DNA of 64,000 nucleotides from NCBI RefSeq assembly GCF_000466425.1, contig NZ_KE992171.1, forward strand, positions 176,688-240,687. Direction: 5' to 3'. Shown here in pieces: positions 25,517-33,899 of this stretch. Below the pieces are notes generated by a model that saw only the letters and a list, made by a program, of their open reading frames with translations, searched no databases and had not been told where the DNA came from. The position numbers and the translations under genes are program-made. Each line of letters starts with the position of its first letter. Within the stretch, counting starts at the first letter, position 1. Origin of the DNA: Capnocytophaga sp. oral taxon 863 str. F0517. Its GTDB lineage: Bacteria; Bacteroidota; Bacteroidia; Flavobacteriales; Flavobacteriaceae.

Positions 25517-25718
25517 CCTCAATAACTGGGTAAAATTCTCACAAGTAGGCTTGCAAATGGCTGTTACCATAGCCATTTGCGCCTATTTGGGGTATCTGTT
25601 AGAGGCGAAATATCCTACTGTAGCCCCTTGGGGGATAGTGGGAGGGAGTCTCTTTGGGGTATTTGTAGCCCTCTATCATGTGATCAAACAGGTCAGGGCA
25701 ATGATGGGTGACGAATGA
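25497..25718 (+). CDS. AtpZ/AtpI family small membrane protein
   Basis: The 73-residue protein has two membrane spans separated by a short loop (VGLQMAVTIAICAYLGYLLE and PWGIVGGSLFGVFVALYHVI). This is the AtpI/AtpZ pattern of assembly or ion-handling proteins usually encoded before F-type ATP synthase genes. No atp genes follow here; a phosphoglucomutase gene comes next. The start overlaps the bactofilin end by 20 bp. Confidence 0.8.
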   Translation: MNPPKNNLNNWVKFSQVGLQMAVTIAICAYLGYLLEAKYPTVAPWGIVGGSLFGVFVALYHVIKQVRAMMGDE

Positions 25719-25765
25719 GACTAACAATTAAAAAGATAAAGATATACTGTATAAAGTGATAGATT

Positions 25766-27484
25766 ATGGACTTATTACAAAAAAGTAAAGAAAATGCTCA
25801 GTCGTGGCTTAGTGCCACTTTTGATGAATCAACACAACAGGCAGTGCGCCAAATGCTTGAAGGGAACCCTGATGAACTAACAGAGTGTTTCCATAAGAAT
25901 TTGGAGTTTGGTACCGGCGGGATGCGTGGTATTATGGGGATAGGTACCAACCGAATGAATCGCTATACCTTAGGGAAAAACACCCAAGGGCTAAGTAACT
26001 ACCTCAAGAAGGTATATCCCAACGAACAAGTGAAGGTGGTGATCGCCTATGACTGCCGCCACAACTCTCAGGATTTCGCTAAGGTAGTGGCTGATGTCTT
26101 CTCGGCTAATGGAATCAAGGTGTACCTCTTCTCAGAGCTACGTCCTACCCCTGAACTCTCCTTTGCCATACGTTACCTTAAGTGCCATAGCGGTATTGTC
26201 CTAACAGCCTCCCACAACCCACCAGAATACAATGGATACAAGGTGTATTGGACAGATGGTGGCCAGCTGGTACCTCCACAGGACAAGGAAGTGATGGAAG
26301 CTATCGATAAGGTACGCTTCTCTGATATCAAGTTCGAAGCCAATGAGGCCTTAATAGAAAAGATTGATACCCAGGTAGATGAGGCCTTTATCGAAGCCTC
26401 TTTGAACAAGGCAAACTTCCCTATTGCGGGTAAGGCAGATCTGAAGATTGTCTATACTCCTTTGCATGGAACCTCTGTAACCATTATACCGAAGCTCTTG
26501 GAGCGTGCCGGCTATACTTCTCTCTATATAGTAGAAGAACAGGCTACTCCCGATGGTAGTTTCCCAACGGTGAAATCACCCAATCCAGAAGAGCCAGAAG
26601 CCCTTACCATGGCTCTGAAAAAGGCGGAGGAAGTACAAGCAGATATAGTTTTCGGTACCGACCCCGATAGCGACCGTATCGGAATTGCGGTGCGCAACCT
26701 TCATGGTAAAATGGAGCTGCTCAACGGAAACCAAACCATGCTACTGATGACCAAATACCTTTTGGATAAATGGAAGGAAAAAGGAGAGCGAACCGGACGA
26801 GAGTTTATCGCCTCTACCATTGTTTCCACCCCTATGATGCGTAAGCTCGCTGAAGCCTATGGGGTAGAATACAAAGAAGGCCTTACAGGATTCAAGTGGA
26901 TAGCCAAGATGATTAAGGACTTCCCAGACCAACAGTTTATCGGGGGAGGAGAAGAAAGTTTTGGCTATATGGTAGGCGATTTTCTCCGTGACAAGGATGC
27001 GGAAACCTCTGCACTATTGGCAGTAGGGATTGCCGCTGAGGCTAAGGCCAAAGGAAGTTCTTTCTTCCAAGAATTGCTCAAGATGTATCAGGAATTTGGC
27101 CTCTACCAAGAATACTTGATTTCGGTAGTGAAAAAAGGTATCAGTGGAGCGGAAGAGATCAATCAAATCATGAAAAATCTTCGTGAGAACCCTGTGAAGA
27201 CTATCTTGGGAGAGAAGGTAGTGCGTATAGAAGACTACCAAACCTCGGTAAGTTACAATCCACTCACAGGAGCAGAGACCACTATACAGATACCTAAGTC
27301 CAATGTGCTGATTTACTATACAGAAAATGGAATGAAGGTAGCGGCTCGCCCCAGTGGTACCGAACCTAAGATCAAGTTCTATTTCAGTGCCAATGCCCCC
27401 TTGGCCTCCCTTGAGGCTTATGAGGAAACACGTGATGCTTTGCTTGCTAAAATCAAGCAAGTAACTAAGGAATGGAATTTGTAA
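25766..27484 (+). CDS. Phosphoglucomutase/phosphomannomutase (alpha-D-phosphohexomutase)
   Basis: The 572-residue enzyme interconverts hexose 1- and 6-phosphates for glycogen, nucleotide-sugar and envelope synthesis. Landmarks are LEFGTGGMRGIMGIGTNRMN near the N-terminus, the phosphoserine loop TASHNPPEYNGYK, the metal-binding GTDPDSDRIGIA, the sugar-binding GGGEESFGYM and the phosphate-binding RPSGTEPKIKFYF. The length fits the PgcA-type class of Bacteroidota and Firmicutes. It lies 47 bp after the AtpI-like gene. Confidence 0.95.
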   Translation: MDLLQKSKENAQSWLSATFDESTQQAVRQMLEGNPDELTECFHKNLEFGTGGMRGIMGIGTNRMNRYTLGKNTQGLSNYLKKVYPNEQVKVVIAYDCRHNSQDFAKVVADVFSANGIKVYLFSELRPTPELSFAIRYLKCHSGIVLTASHNPPEYNGYKVYWTDGGQLVPPQDKEVMEAIDKVRFSDIKFEANEALIEKIDTQVDEAFIEASLNKANFPIAGKADLKIVYTPLHGTSVTIIPKLLERAGYTSLYIVEEQATPDGSFPTVKSPNPEEPEALTMALKKAEEVQADIVFGTDPDSDRIGIAVRNLHGKMELLNGNQTMLLMTKYLLDKWKEKGERTGREFIASTIVSTPMMRKLAEAYGVEYKEGLTGFKWIAKMIKDFPDQQFIGGGEESFGYMVGDFLRDKDAETSALLAVGIAAEAKAKGSSFFQELLKMYQEFGLYQEYLISVVKKGISGAEEINQIMKNLRENPVKTILGEKVVRIEDYQTSVSYNPLTGAETTIQIPKSNVLIYYTENGMKVAARPSGTEPKIKFYFSANAPLASLEAYEETRDALLAKIKQVTKEWNL

Positions 27485-27528
27485 TTAATTGATTATTAAA
27501 AAGAAACGATTTTCTTATACATTATTGA

Positions 27529-29361
27529 ATGAACGTAGCCAATATCAAGCGCCTCTATCCATATGTACTTCCCTATAAGAGGTTTGCTTTTCTGAATGTG
27601 TTTTTTAACATTCTCTATGCCCTTTTTAGTTCCTTATCTTTTGTGGCATTGATTCCTATGTTAGAGGTACTTTTTGATTCCAATGCAAGGATCTATGAAA
27701 AGCCTGTATATAAGGGAATTGCTCAAGCAAACATCTATTTTAAGGAATACCTGAACTATCAGGTTACTCAGCAGGCAGGAGGAGACCCTGTGCAAGCCCT
27801 ATCCTATATTATAGCCTTGGTATTATTCTTATTTTTTCTTAAGAATATCTTTAATTATTTGGCAGTGATATTCATTGGTCTTTTGCGCAACGGGGTATTG
27901 AGGGATTTGCGAAATATGATGTATAAGAAAATCATTTCTTTGCCGATTTCCTATTTTTCAGAGAAACGCAAGGGAGATGTCATCGCAAGAATTACAGGAG
28001 ATATTAATGAGTTTCAGGTTTCTTATCTCAGCATATTGGAGCTGATTGTAAGGGAACCACTTACGATTATCTTTACCATCATCATTATGTGTGGTATTAG
28101 CCTGAAGCTGACCCTCTTTGTGTTTGTCTTTATTCCTCTGTCAGGCTTGGTTATCTCACGAGTAGGGAAGTCGCTTAAGAAACATTCTGGGCGGATACAA
28201 GCCGAGCAGGGTTATTTTCTCTCTATTATAGATGAGACCATTATGGGACTTCGTATCATCAAGTCCTTTAATGCCCAAAATACATTCATCAAGCGCTTTA
28301 CCGACTCTACTAAGCGCTATAATTCTTACGCCAATAACCTCTCCTATCGGCAGAACTTAGCCTCACCTATTAGTGAGTTTTTAGGAATATTAGTTATCGG
28401 AATTCTCCTATGGTATGGCGGGACTATGGTATTGGTAGACAAGACTTTGGGAGGATCTGAATTTATAGCTTATATGGGGTTGGCTTATAATATATTGACT
28501 CCTGCTAAGGCCATTAGTAAGGCTTCTTACCAGCTCAAACAAGGGGATGCTGCTGCTATGCGTGTTTTGGAGGTAATCCATGCCCAAAATCCTATCTTTG
28601 ATAAAGAAAATGCTATAGAGAAAAAAGACTTCCAAACGGCTATTTCCTTGAATAATATTTCCTTCAAGTACGGAGAAGACTATGTACTGAAGAATTTTTC
28701 ACTGGAGATTCCCAAAGGGAAGACGGTAGCCTTGGTAGGGCAATCGGGTAGTGGAAAGAGTACCATAGCCAACCTTATCGCACGTTTCTATGATATCAAT
28801 GAGGGAAGTATCACCTTCGATGGTATAGATATTCGTGATCTTAAGATACAGTCGCTCCGCGATCTCATAGGGATTGTCTCTCAGGACTCTATTCTCTTTA
28901 ACGATACCATTACCAACAATCTTCTTATAGGAAAGGGAACCGCTACAGCAGCCGAGCTAGAAGAGGCTGCCAAGGTAGCCAATGCCTATGACTTTATCAA
29001 TGCCTTACCAGATAAGTTCCAAACCAATATAGGGGATATGGGAGGGAAACTCTCCGGAGGGCAGAAACAACGCTTAAGTATCGCTCGTGCAGTGCTGAAG
29101 AATCCACCTATTATGATTTTGGATGAAGCTACTTCAGCTTTGGATACCGAAAGCGAAAAATTGGTACAGAATGCCTTAGAAAAAATGATGCTCAACCGCA
29201 CCTCCTTGGTGATAGCACACCGCCTCTCGACTATCCAAAAAGCAGATGTTATAGTGGTGATGGAAAAAGGAAAGATTATAGAACAAGGTAACCACACCAC
29301 CCTTATGGCTAAAAATGGTACCTATCGCAAACTTGTAGAAATGCAATCCTTTAGTGAATAA
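27529..29361 (+). CDS. MsbA-like ABC exporter, fused permease and ATPase
   Basis: The 610-residue half-transporter has six predicted membrane helices (about 1-340) and a nucleotide-binding domain (about 365-600). Seen directly: Walker A VGQSGSGKST, the signature LSGGQKQRLS, Walker B IMILDEATSALD and the H-loop VIAHRLST. Such proteins flip lipid A core or export lipids, peptides or drugs. MsbA is a reasonable family name for Bacteroidota, but the substrate is not proven by sequence. It starts 44 bp after pgm and ends in front of a strong hairpin at 29370-29396. Confidence 0.88.
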   Translation: MNVANIKRLYPYVLPYKRFAFLNVFFNILYALFSSLSFVALIPMLEVLFDSNARIYEKPVYKGIAQANIYFKEYLNYQVTQQAGGDPVQALSYIIALVLFLFFLKNIFNYLAVIFIGLLRNGVLRDLRNMMYKKIISLPISYFSEKRKGDVIARITGDINEFQVSYLSILELIVREPLTIIFTIIIMCGISLKLTLFVFVFIPLSGLVISRVGKSLKKHSGRIQAEQGYFLSIIDETIMGLRIIKSFNAQNTFIKRFTDSTKRYNSYANNLSYRQNLASPISEFLGILVIGILLWYGGTMVLVDKTLGGSEFIAYMGLAYNILTPAKAISKASYQLKQGDAAAMRVLEVIHAQNPIFDKENAIEKKDFQTAISLNNISFKYGEDYVLKNFSLEIPKGKTVALVGQSGSGKSTIANLIARFYDINEGSITFDGIDIRDLKIQSLRDLIGIVSQDSILFNDTITNNLLIGKGTATAAELEEAAKVANAYDFINALPDKFQTNIGDMGGKLSGGQKQRLSIARAVLKNPPIMILDEATSALDTESEKLVQNALEKMMLNRTSLVIAHRLSTIQKADVIVVMEKGKIIEQGNHTTLMAKNGTYRKLVEMQSFSE

Positions 29362-29369
29362 AAATTGAG

Positions 29370-29400
29370 GAGTGAAAAGTGAAGTGCTTTTCACTCTTTA
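29370..29400. terminator. Terminator between the ABC exporter and the K+ channel
   Basis: A 10-bp stem GAGTGAAAAG / CTTTTCACTC (29370-29379 and 29387-29396) with a 7-base loop is followed by TTTATTGTTTT. It lies between convergent genes. Confidence 0.8.
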
Positions 29401-30294
29401 TTGTTTTCTACCACATTGAGGGCAATAGAGCGCCCCGTCGGGGAGGGGATAGGCACCACAGCCCCTACAATGGCCATGGGTATGACTGTGGGAAAAGCTA
29501 TAATCGGCAGGAGGCGCCTTGTCGGAGGTAGAAGCTATCTGAGGCTTTGGGTTTTCTTTCTTTTTGTAAGTACGTGAATATTCGGAAGTTACAATTCCGG
29601 TAGGTACCGCTATGATGCCATACCCTAAGATCATGATAATAGAGGCCATAATCTGTCCGAAGGCAGTGGTGGGCACTACATCTCCATAGCCTACGGTGGT
29701 AAGGGTGACGATACACCAATAGATACTGCGTGGGATACTGGTAAAAGCCTTATCATGAGGTTCGATCACATACATTAGAGCTCCTAAGATCACAGAAAGT
29801 ACCAAGACAAAATAGATAAAAACTAAAATCTTCGTTTGGCTATTCTTCAACGCTCGCTTTAGCTGATTGGCTTGCTGGGTGAATTGTACCAAATCCAGGA
29901 TTCTAAAAATACGCAAAAGCCTAAGAATGCGAATGATAGAAAGGAATTTAGATTTCTGCACGAAAAAAGAAAGATATATCGGAAGGATAGAAATCAGGTC
30001 GATTACTCCATAAAAGCTAAAGACATAACGCCTCCAGTTGGGCGTACAAATAATACGCAAGGCATATTCTATAGAGAAGAATACAGTAATGATCCATTCC
30101 AAGACTACTAATAAGGTATGTATATGTTCGTCAATGATTTGGATACTTTCAAAAATAGCCAAGAAAGCACTTAGTAGGATAAATCCTAAGAGAATTAAGT
30201 CAAAGAGCTTTCCTGCAACAGTATCTCTTCCATAGATAATAGCATAACCCCTTACTTTTAGGAGCTTGTATTTAGATGCTAAGAGTTTTTTCAT
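29398..30294 (-). CDS. Voltage-gated potassium channel with C-terminal zinc ribbon
   Basis: The 298-residue protein has the six-helix architecture of Kv channels. S4 carries Arg at every third position (R122, R125, R128, R131 in IIRILRLLRIFRILDLV). The pore contains the K+ selectivity filter TTVGYGD (about 199-205), and S6 includes GYGIIAVPTG. Beyond the pore is a linker of about 35 residues, a His-rich stretch (HSHTHGHC) and a zinc ribbon with CxxC pairs at 276/279 and 291/294. The ribbon is unusual on a channel and could be a metal-sensing or tetramerising element. It lies downstream of the bacilliredoxin gene with a terminator between them. Confidence 0.9.
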   Translation of the reverse strand: MKKLLASKYKLLKVRGYAIIYGRDTVAGKLFDLILLGFILLSAFLAIFESIQIIDEHIHTLLVVLEWIITVFFSIEYALRIICTPNWRRYVFSFYGVIDLISILPIYLSFFVQKSKFLSIIRILRLLRIFRILDLVQFTQQANQLKRALKNSQTKILVFIYFVLVLSVILGALMYVIEPHDKAFTSIPRSIYWCIVTLTTVGYGDVVPTTAFGQIMASIIMILGYGIIAVPTGIVTSEYSRTYKKKENPKPQIASTSDKAPPADYSFSHSHTHGHCRGCGAYPLPDGALYCPQCGRKQ

Positions 30295-30309
30295 CTCAAA
30301 CCAATAAAA

Positions 30310-30340
30310 AATCCAATGAAAAAGACCTTTTCATTGGATT
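30310..30340 (-). terminator. Terminator after the bacilliredoxin gene
   Basis: A 13-bp inverted repeat AATCCAATGAAAA / TTTTCATTGGATT (30310-30322 and 30328-30340) is followed on the minus strand by TTTTTATTGG. Confidence 0.85.
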
Positions 30341-30351
30341 CAGTCTTTTAC

Positions 30352-30762
30352 TTAACAAAATTCATTATAGGCTGCCTCTAAGTTTTCAGCAATTGCTTCA
30401 GCAAAACGGCCTTCTATATGGTGCCTCTCCAACATATGTACCAGTTCTCCATCCTTGAAGAGGGCGATACTGGGGGAAGAAGGAGGGAAAGGAAGCATAT
30501 AGTCACGCATTTGAGCCGTAGCATCGATGTCGAAACCTGCAAAAACGGTTACTAAGTGGTCGGGTTTTTTGTTGCTTTCAAGGCTTAGCAAAACTCCAGG
30601 GCGGGCATTTCTTGCGGCACAACCACATACGGAATTAACCACAACAAGGGTAGTACCAGGACGTTTTATGGCCTCATCTACAGCTGCTACTGTATGCAGA
30701 GATTCAAAGCCTGCTTGTTCAAGCTCCGCTATCATAGGAGCTACTATTTCTGGTGGATACAT
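30352..30762 (-). CDS. BrxA/BrxB family bacilliredoxin
   Basis: The 136-residue thioredoxin-fold protein carries the bacilliredoxin active site CGC (Cys46-Gly-Cys48 in VVNSVCGCAARNARPG). In Firmicutes, BrxA and BrxB remove bacillithiol from proteins after oxidative stress. Bacteroidota also carry this family, where bacillithiol or another low-molecular-weight thiol may be the partner. The length and the surrounding motif match the YphP/YqiW family. A -7 box at 30790-30797 supports its own promoter. Confidence 0.92.
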   Translation of the reverse strand: MYPPEIVAPMIAELEQAGFESLHTVAAVDEAIKRPGTTLVVVNSVCGCAARNARPGVLLSLESNKKPDHLVTVFAGFDIDATAQMRDYMLPFPPSSPSIALFKDGELVHMLERHHIEGRFAEAIAENLEAAYNEFC

Positions 30763-30789
30763 AATTTTTAGTATTATTTATTCGCGGGA

Positions 30790-30797
30790 CAAAGGTA
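30790..30797 (-). promoter_or_regulatory. -7 box of the bacilliredoxin gene
   Basis: Minus strand TACCTTTG matches TAnnTTTG exactly, 28 bp before the start codon. No well-spaced TTG was found. Confidence 0.55.
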
Positions 30798-30926
30798 CAA
30801 AAAATAATGATTAATGGTGAGTGGTCAATGGTTAATTGTCGATGGCTAATCGTTAATTTTTAGAAAAATAATACTTTAAAAATAGGTACATTTGATATAA
30901 GTTTGGGAGATATTAATTATACCGAA

Positions 30927-30971
30927 TGCACGTTAAAAAAGTGCAGTATAAGAAAAAAAGTTGTACTTTTG
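30927..30971 (+). promoter_or_regulatory. Promoter with an inverted repeat, small outer-membrane protein gene
   Basis: TACTTTTG at 30964-30971 is a clean -7 box. No TTG is present at -33; instead that region abuts an inverted repeat TGCAC / GTGCA (30927-30931 and 30941-30945), which could be an operator for a dimeric regulator. Confidence 0.5.
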
Positions 30972-30998
30972 CAAGAGAAATCTTTTAAGAGGAGGGCT

Positions 30999-31466
30999 AT
31001 GAAAAAACTGGGTTTCTTTTTGTTGTTTCTTCCCTTATGGGTTGCAGCACAGGATTTTGAGTATTGGGGAGTGAGGGCAGCCTACACCCATACCAATAGG
31101 TCTCATAACTTAGGCTTTGTGGGGGCATCTCTCAATACGGAGTATAACTGGGTGAGTCGTTCGCTCTATGCAGGAGTACACTTGGGGGCACAAAATACCC
31201 TTGCTGAGGATGGGCGTAAGCAGTCCAAAATGGAAATCGTACCAGAGGTAGGTTATGAGTTCAACCTTATTATTTTGGGCTTGGGAGCTTCGCTCAACAC
31301 CCATGCTTTTCAGCCTCGTGTAGGGCTTTCCTTTTTCAATATTTACCAAACCTATGTAGGGTATTCGATTCCTTTCCGTCGGGATACAGTTTTCAAAGGG
31401 CTCACTTTCACACTCGTGCTTAATTTCTCAAATGCAGAAAGTAGCGATGATCTCAGGCTGTGGTAA
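30999..31466 (+). CDS. Hypothetical outer-membrane beta-barrel protein
   Basis: From ATG 30999 the product has 155 residues: a signal peptide (about 1-18, FLLFLPLWVAAQ) and then alternating strands rich in Gly and aromatic residues (EYWGVRAAYTHTN, SLYAGVHLGAQN, LGLGASLNTHAF). This pattern fits a small barrel. The frame is open further upstream, but a promoter at 30964-30971 and an AGGAGG ribosome site at 30990-30995 fix the start. I do not recognise a named family. Strong Shine-Dalgarno sequences are rare in this window. Confidence 0.65.
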   Translation: MKKLGFFLLFLPLWVAAQDFEYWGVRAAYTHTNRSHNLGFVGASLNTEYNWVSRSLYAGVHLGAQNTLAEDGRKQSKMEIVPEVGYEFNLIILGLGASLNTHAFQPRVGLSFFNIYQTYVGYSIPFRRDTVFKGLTFTLVLNFSNAESSDDLRLW

Positions 31467-31510
31467 GCTTGTAGTAAAAGAAAAATTCATAACAATATAA
31501 ATATAAATTA

Positions 31511-32638
31511 ATGAACCAAGAAATAAAACTCAATACCATAGAAGAGGCTATTGAGGACATCAAACAAGGAAAAATCATCATTGTGGTAGATGATGAAGAC
31601 CGTGAAAACGAAGGGGACTTTATCGCCGCAGCGGAAAAGGTAACTCCTGAAATGATTAACTTTATGACCCAATATGGGCGCGGCTTACTCTGTGCTCCCT
31701 TATTGGAAAAACGTTGCAAAGAATTGGGCTTGGACATGATGGTGGAGAACAACACCGTATTGCACCATACCCAATTTACGGTTTCTATAGACCTCAAGGG
31801 AGAGGGTTGTACTACAGGAATTTCTGTATTTGACCGCGCTAAAACGATTAAGGCACTCGTAAAACCAGAGACCAAACCGGAGGATTTTGGGCGCCCCGGG
31901 CATATATTTCCTCTCAAGGCTAAGGAAGGTGGCGTACTTCGCCGCACTGGCCATACCGAAGCAGCGGTGGATTTAGCCCGATTAGCAGGCCTGGAACCAG
32001 CGGGAATTCTTATTGAAATTCTCAACGAAGATGGCTCCATGGCGCGCCTGCCACAATTGGTGAAAGTAGCAGAAAAACACAATCTTAAGATTATCTCTAT
32101 AGAGCACTTGGTAGCCTATCGTATGCGCCATGATAGTCTTATTGTTAAAAAAGAAGACTTTTCTATAGATACCGACTATGGTACCTTCCGCTTACGAGCT
32201 TATGAGCAAACCACTAACGGGCAGATTCACCTAGCTTTCACCAAAGGGACTTGGGCTAAGGACGAACCCGTACTTACCCGTATCCATGCCAACTTTATTA
32301 GCAACGACATCTTGGAGCTTTTGCGTAAAAAAGACAACGAGCTCAATCGTATCTTCCAACAGATAGAAGCAGCCGGTAAGGGGGCTTTTATCGTGATCAA
32401 CCAAGGAGGTTACTCCCAAAATCTCTTGCACCGTATCCAAGCCATCAAGGCTGCCCAAGAGGGCAAATCCGAACCTTCGCAAGTGCCTGCCGCTCAGGTG
32501 AAAGATATAGGTATCGGAGCTCAAATTCTGATAGATTTAGGAATCTCTCATATGAAACTTTTGACCAACTCCGAACCTTCTCGCTATGTGGGGATGTCCG
32601 GCTATGGCTTGGAAATTACAGACTATGTAAGCTACTAA
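31511..32638 (+). CDS. ribB: 3,4-dihydroxy-2-butanone-4-phosphate synthase with degenerate GTP cyclohydrolase II domain
   Basis: The 375-residue protein belongs to riboflavin synthesis. The N-terminal RibB domain (about 1-205) is intact, with VVDDEDRENEGDFIAAAEK and GGVLRRTGHTEAAVDL. The C-terminal half (about 210-375) aligns with RibA in order and length. However, it lacks the zinc-binding cysteines of GTP cyclohydrolase II (the C...CDCG stretch is replaced by FISNDILELLRKKDNEL), so cyclohydrolase activity is unlikely. This form is seen in other flavobacteria, which carry a separate active RibA. The gene lies 1 bp before the GlmU-like gene. Confidence 0.9.
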   Translation: MNQEIKLNTIEEAIEDIKQGKIIIVVDDEDRENEGDFIAAAEKVTPEMINFMTQYGRGLLCAPLLEKRCKELGLDMMVENNTVLHHTQFTVSIDLKGEGCTTGISVFDRAKTIKALVKPETKPEDFGRPGHIFPLKAKEGGVLRRTGHTEAAVDLARLAGLEPAGILIEILNEDGSMARLPQLVKVAEKHNLKIISIEHLVAYRMRHDSLIVKKEDFSIDTDYGTFRLRAYEQTTNGQIHLAFTKGTWAKDEPVLTRIHANFISNDILELLRKKDNELNRIFQQIEAAGKGAFIVINQGGYSQNLLHRIQAIKAAQEGKSEPSQVPAAQVKDIGIGAQILIDLGISHMKLLTNSEPSRYVGMSGYGLEITDYVSY

Positions 32639-32639
32639 G

Positions 32640-33800
32640 ATGAAAATAAAACAACTTCTCTTTGAGGATAAAAACATTATAAAAGATTTTTTCCCTTTGA
32701 CTTTTACCCGCCCCTCGGCTGAGTTGCGTGCGGGTATCTTGACCTTTGCCGAGCGCTGGCAACGGCTCTTAGGGGTAACACAAGTGTCTTTTCTCACTAC
32801 GGATTACCTACAAGAAAAGTATCCTTATACAGGTGCTTCAGAGGAGATTACCCTCTCTATTTACGCTAATTTCTTGCCTACCCCTCGCCTCTTAGAGCGA
32901 TTGGGTTGTCTTGAGGTAGGGGAGTCTATTGCTTATCAGGGTAAGACCTTGGTTTTTTTGGGAAAGAGTATCACGCTTTCTTCTATCCCTCCTATAGAGT
33001 GGGAAGAACCTTTGGTAGTCTTTGAAAAACCTACCGACCTTTTTACCTATAATGATAAGGCGATAGATTTTGATTTTGAGCTACTTACAAAAGGGCGTAC
33101 CTCTGCACCACTCTCGCCTACTAATGGCTTTTTGGGCGATAAGGCCAACCTTTTTATAGAGGAAGGCGCCAAGGTGGAGTTTGCTACCCTTAACTGTCAG
33201 AAAGGCAAGATCTACATAGGCAAGGATGTAGAGGTCATGGAAGGGAGCCACCTGCGTGGGCCTATTGCCCTTTGCGAACATGCTACCGTGAATATGGGGG
33301 CTAAGCTCTATGGAGCTACTACTATAGGCCCTTATAGTAAGGTAGGGGGAGAGCTAAGCAACTCCGTTATTTGGGGCTATTCCAATAAGGGGCATGATGG
33401 CTTCTTAGGCAATTCTGTATTGGGGCAATGGTGTAACTTGGGGGCAGATACCAACGTCTCCAACCTTAAGAACACTTATAATACTATACAGCTGTGGGAC
33501 TACCAAAACGGAGGCTACAGTTCTTCAGGCTTGCAATTCTGTGGAGTGCTCATGGGCGACCATTCCAAAACAGCTATTAATACCCAGCTCAATAGTGGTA
33601 CTACTGTGGGGGTCTTTGCCAACCTTTTCTCAGCTGGATTTCCGAGCAAATATATCCCCAACTTTGCTTGGGGTGTCTCAGCGGAGAAATACCGCTTGGA
33701 GGAGGCTTTCGCCGTAGCCGAGCGAGTGATGGCACGTAGGGGGATTGCTTTTGACCAGAAGGAACAAGATATACTCCAGTGGTTGTTTGATAACCAATAG
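32640..33800 (+). CDS. GlmU-like sugar-nucleotidyltransferase family protein
   Basis: The 386-residue protein has the Bacteroidota GlmU-like layout: an N-terminal degenerate nucleotidyltransferase region (KQLLFEDKNIIKDFFPLTFTRP and ELRAGILTFAERW) and a C-terminal left-handed beta-helix of hexapeptide repeats (about 195-340, with KIYIGKDVEVMEGSHLRG and YGATTIGPYSKVGG). Family members probably make or acetylate a sugar nucleotide for the envelope. The classical GlmU signature (LAAGxGTRM) is absent, so it is not the main N-acetylglucosamine-1-phosphate uridyltransferase. It starts one base after ribB. Confidence 0.8.
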   Translation: MKIKQLLFEDKNIIKDFFPLTFTRPSAELRAGILTFAERWQRLLGVTQVSFLTTDYLQEKYPYTGASEEITLSIYANFLPTPRLLERLGCLEVGESIAYQGKTLVFLGKSITLSSIPPIEWEEPLVVFEKPTDLFTYNDKAIDFDFELLTKGRTSAPLSPTNGFLGDKANLFIEEGAKVEFATLNCQKGKIYIGKDVEVMEGSHLRGPIALCEHATVNMGAKLYGATTIGPYSKVGGELSNSVIWGYSNKGHDGFLGNSVLGQWCNLGADTNVSNLKNTYNTIQLWDYQNGGYSSSGLQFCGVLMGDHSKTAINTQLNSGTTVGVFANLFSAGFPSKYIPNFAWGVSAEKYRLEEAFAVAERVMARRGIAFDQKEQDILQWLFDNQ

Positions 33801-33827
33801 GTAAATTTACTTCTTTATAGATTATAT

Positions 33828-33870
33828 ATCCCCTTGTAGGTATGAAGGAATACTTACAAGGGGATTTTAT
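33828..33870. terminator. Terminator after the GlmU-like gene
   Basis: An 11-bp stem ATCCCCTTGTA / TACAAGGGGAT (33828-33838 and 33855-33865) with a 16-base loop, then TTTAT. It lies between convergent genes. Confidence 0.8.
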
Positions 33871-33899
33871 GAGTCCTATTCTCTATCAAGAGAATTTTT

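Noticed and set aside
31453-32082. 209-residue minus-strand open frame
   Set aside because: It is antisense to the intact RibB domain and rich in Ser, Arg and Pro, as expected from a shadow frame.
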